A stretch of 6,099 bases of DNA from an uncultured Saprospiraceae bacterium (GTDB lineage Bacteria > Bacteroidota > Bacteroidia > Chitinophagales > Saprospiraceae), in NCBI GenBank assembly GCA_937959095.1, contig CALGLY010000473.1, positions 1 through 6,099 on the forward strand. Direction: 5' to 3'. The notes beneath the pieces are model-generated. The model was given only the letters and a program-made list of their open reading frames with translations. It ran no database searches and was not told the origin of the DNA. This document shows, one piece after another, positions 5,706 to 6,099 of this stretch (the stretch's first letter is position 1; each line of letters opens with the position of its first letter). A program made the position numbers and the translations under genes.

Positions 5706-6099
5706 CTAACAATACTTATTATATGCGTTTTTCAAGTTAGCGGCTACCATTTGTGCTGTGTGGCCTTCTATCTCCAAACGCTGTATAAAATGCACCAATT
5801 TACCATCTTTGAACAAGGCCATAGAGGGCGAAGATGGTGGATAAGGAATCAAGTGGTCGCGCATTTTGCGTGTTGCCTCTTTATCGACTCCTGCAAAAAC
5901 AGTGAATAATTTATCTGGTGTTTTGTCATTGCCCAAAGAAAGTCTAGCTCCTGGGCGCGCATTAGCAGCAGCGCAACCACATACCGAATTCACTACGACC
6001 AAAGCCGTTCCTTCTTGGTTGCTTACAAAATTCTCTACATCACTTGGCGTACTCAATGCCTCAAACCCATTATCGGTCAGCTCTTTCGCCATCGGTGTT
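5706..6099 (-). CDS. BrxA/BrxB family bacilliredoxin, 5' end beyond window
   Basis: A small thioredoxin-fold protein of the bacilliredoxin (YphP/YqiW) family, which in bacillithiol-containing bacteria removes bacillithiol from mixed disulfides on cytoplasmic proteins. The signature VNSVCGCAAANARPG carries the CGC active site, Cys38 and Cys40 counted from the in-window ATG at 6092. Further family segments are NDKTPDKLFTVFAGVDKEAT, PPSSPSMALFKDG and VHFIQRLEIEGH, ending in the conserved C-terminal Cys (NKYC). The frame stays open to the edge, adding Thr-Pro before that Met; B. subtilis YphP has a PMRRELT segment at this point about 15 residues into the protein. So the true start almost certainly lies to the right of the window and the in-window Met is internal. 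An intrinsic terminator lies just downstream. Some Bacteroidota make bacillithiol, so the known role is plausible here. Confidence 0.93.
   Translation of the reverse strand, partial: TPMAKELTDNGFEALSTPSDVENFVSNQEGTALVVVNSVCGCAAANARPGARLSLGNDKTPDKLFTVFAGVDKEATRKMRDHLIPYPPSSPSMALFKDGKLVHFIQRLEIEGHTAQMVAANLKNAYNKYC

Overview
The window looks like chromosomal DNA of a Bacteroidota bacterium, perhaps Saprospiria or Cytophagia; the exact group cannot be fixed from the sequence. Evidence: low-to-moderate GC with AT-rich spacers, start codons preceded by A/T-rich tracts with no real Shine-Dalgarno, a TTG/TAnnTTTG-type promoter before one gene, and a GMC oxidoreductase paired with a gluconate-2-dehydrogenase-subunit-3-like protein, an arrangement common in this phylum.

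Layout. 1-686 (+) is the C-terminal part of sbcC, whose 5' end lies before the window. 687-1163 is a spacer with hairpins after sbcC and, at 982-1098, a promoter followed by two consecutive stem-loops. 1164-2564 (+) is a 466-residue, probably all-helical protein of unknown function. It converges on the 3' end of a minus-strand pair: 5226-3508, a GMC-family FAD oxidoreductase with a four-cysteine Fe-S-like motif, followed by 3416-2676, its small Tat-exported subunit 3 partner. 5227-5705 is a second spacer, holding a 161-bp MITE-like element with perfect 22-bp inverted termini (5403-5563) and a strong terminator (5627-5664). 5706-6099 (-) is a BrxA/BrxB-type bacilliredoxin whose true start lies beyond the right edge.

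How the genes fit together. Only the GMC/subunit 3 pair is a clear functional unit. The large subunit has no signal peptide while the small one has a twin-arginine leader, so the pair is probably exported folded through Tat to oxidise an alcohol or sugar in the periplasm. No cytochrome c electron acceptor is visible here. SbcC (DNA end processing), the unknown helical protein and the bacilliredoxin (thiol redox repair) look like independent neighbours.

The most unusual material is non-coding. The subunit 3 gene is bracketed by two inverted repeats built from short tandem heptamers (family ATGAGTN at 3428-3505, family GAATGTA at 2566-2667). The helical protein has a structured, terminator-like leader or small RNA. 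The GMC upstream region carries the MITE-like element. I see no CRISPR array, tRNA, rRNA, defence locus or obvious novel multi-gene system.
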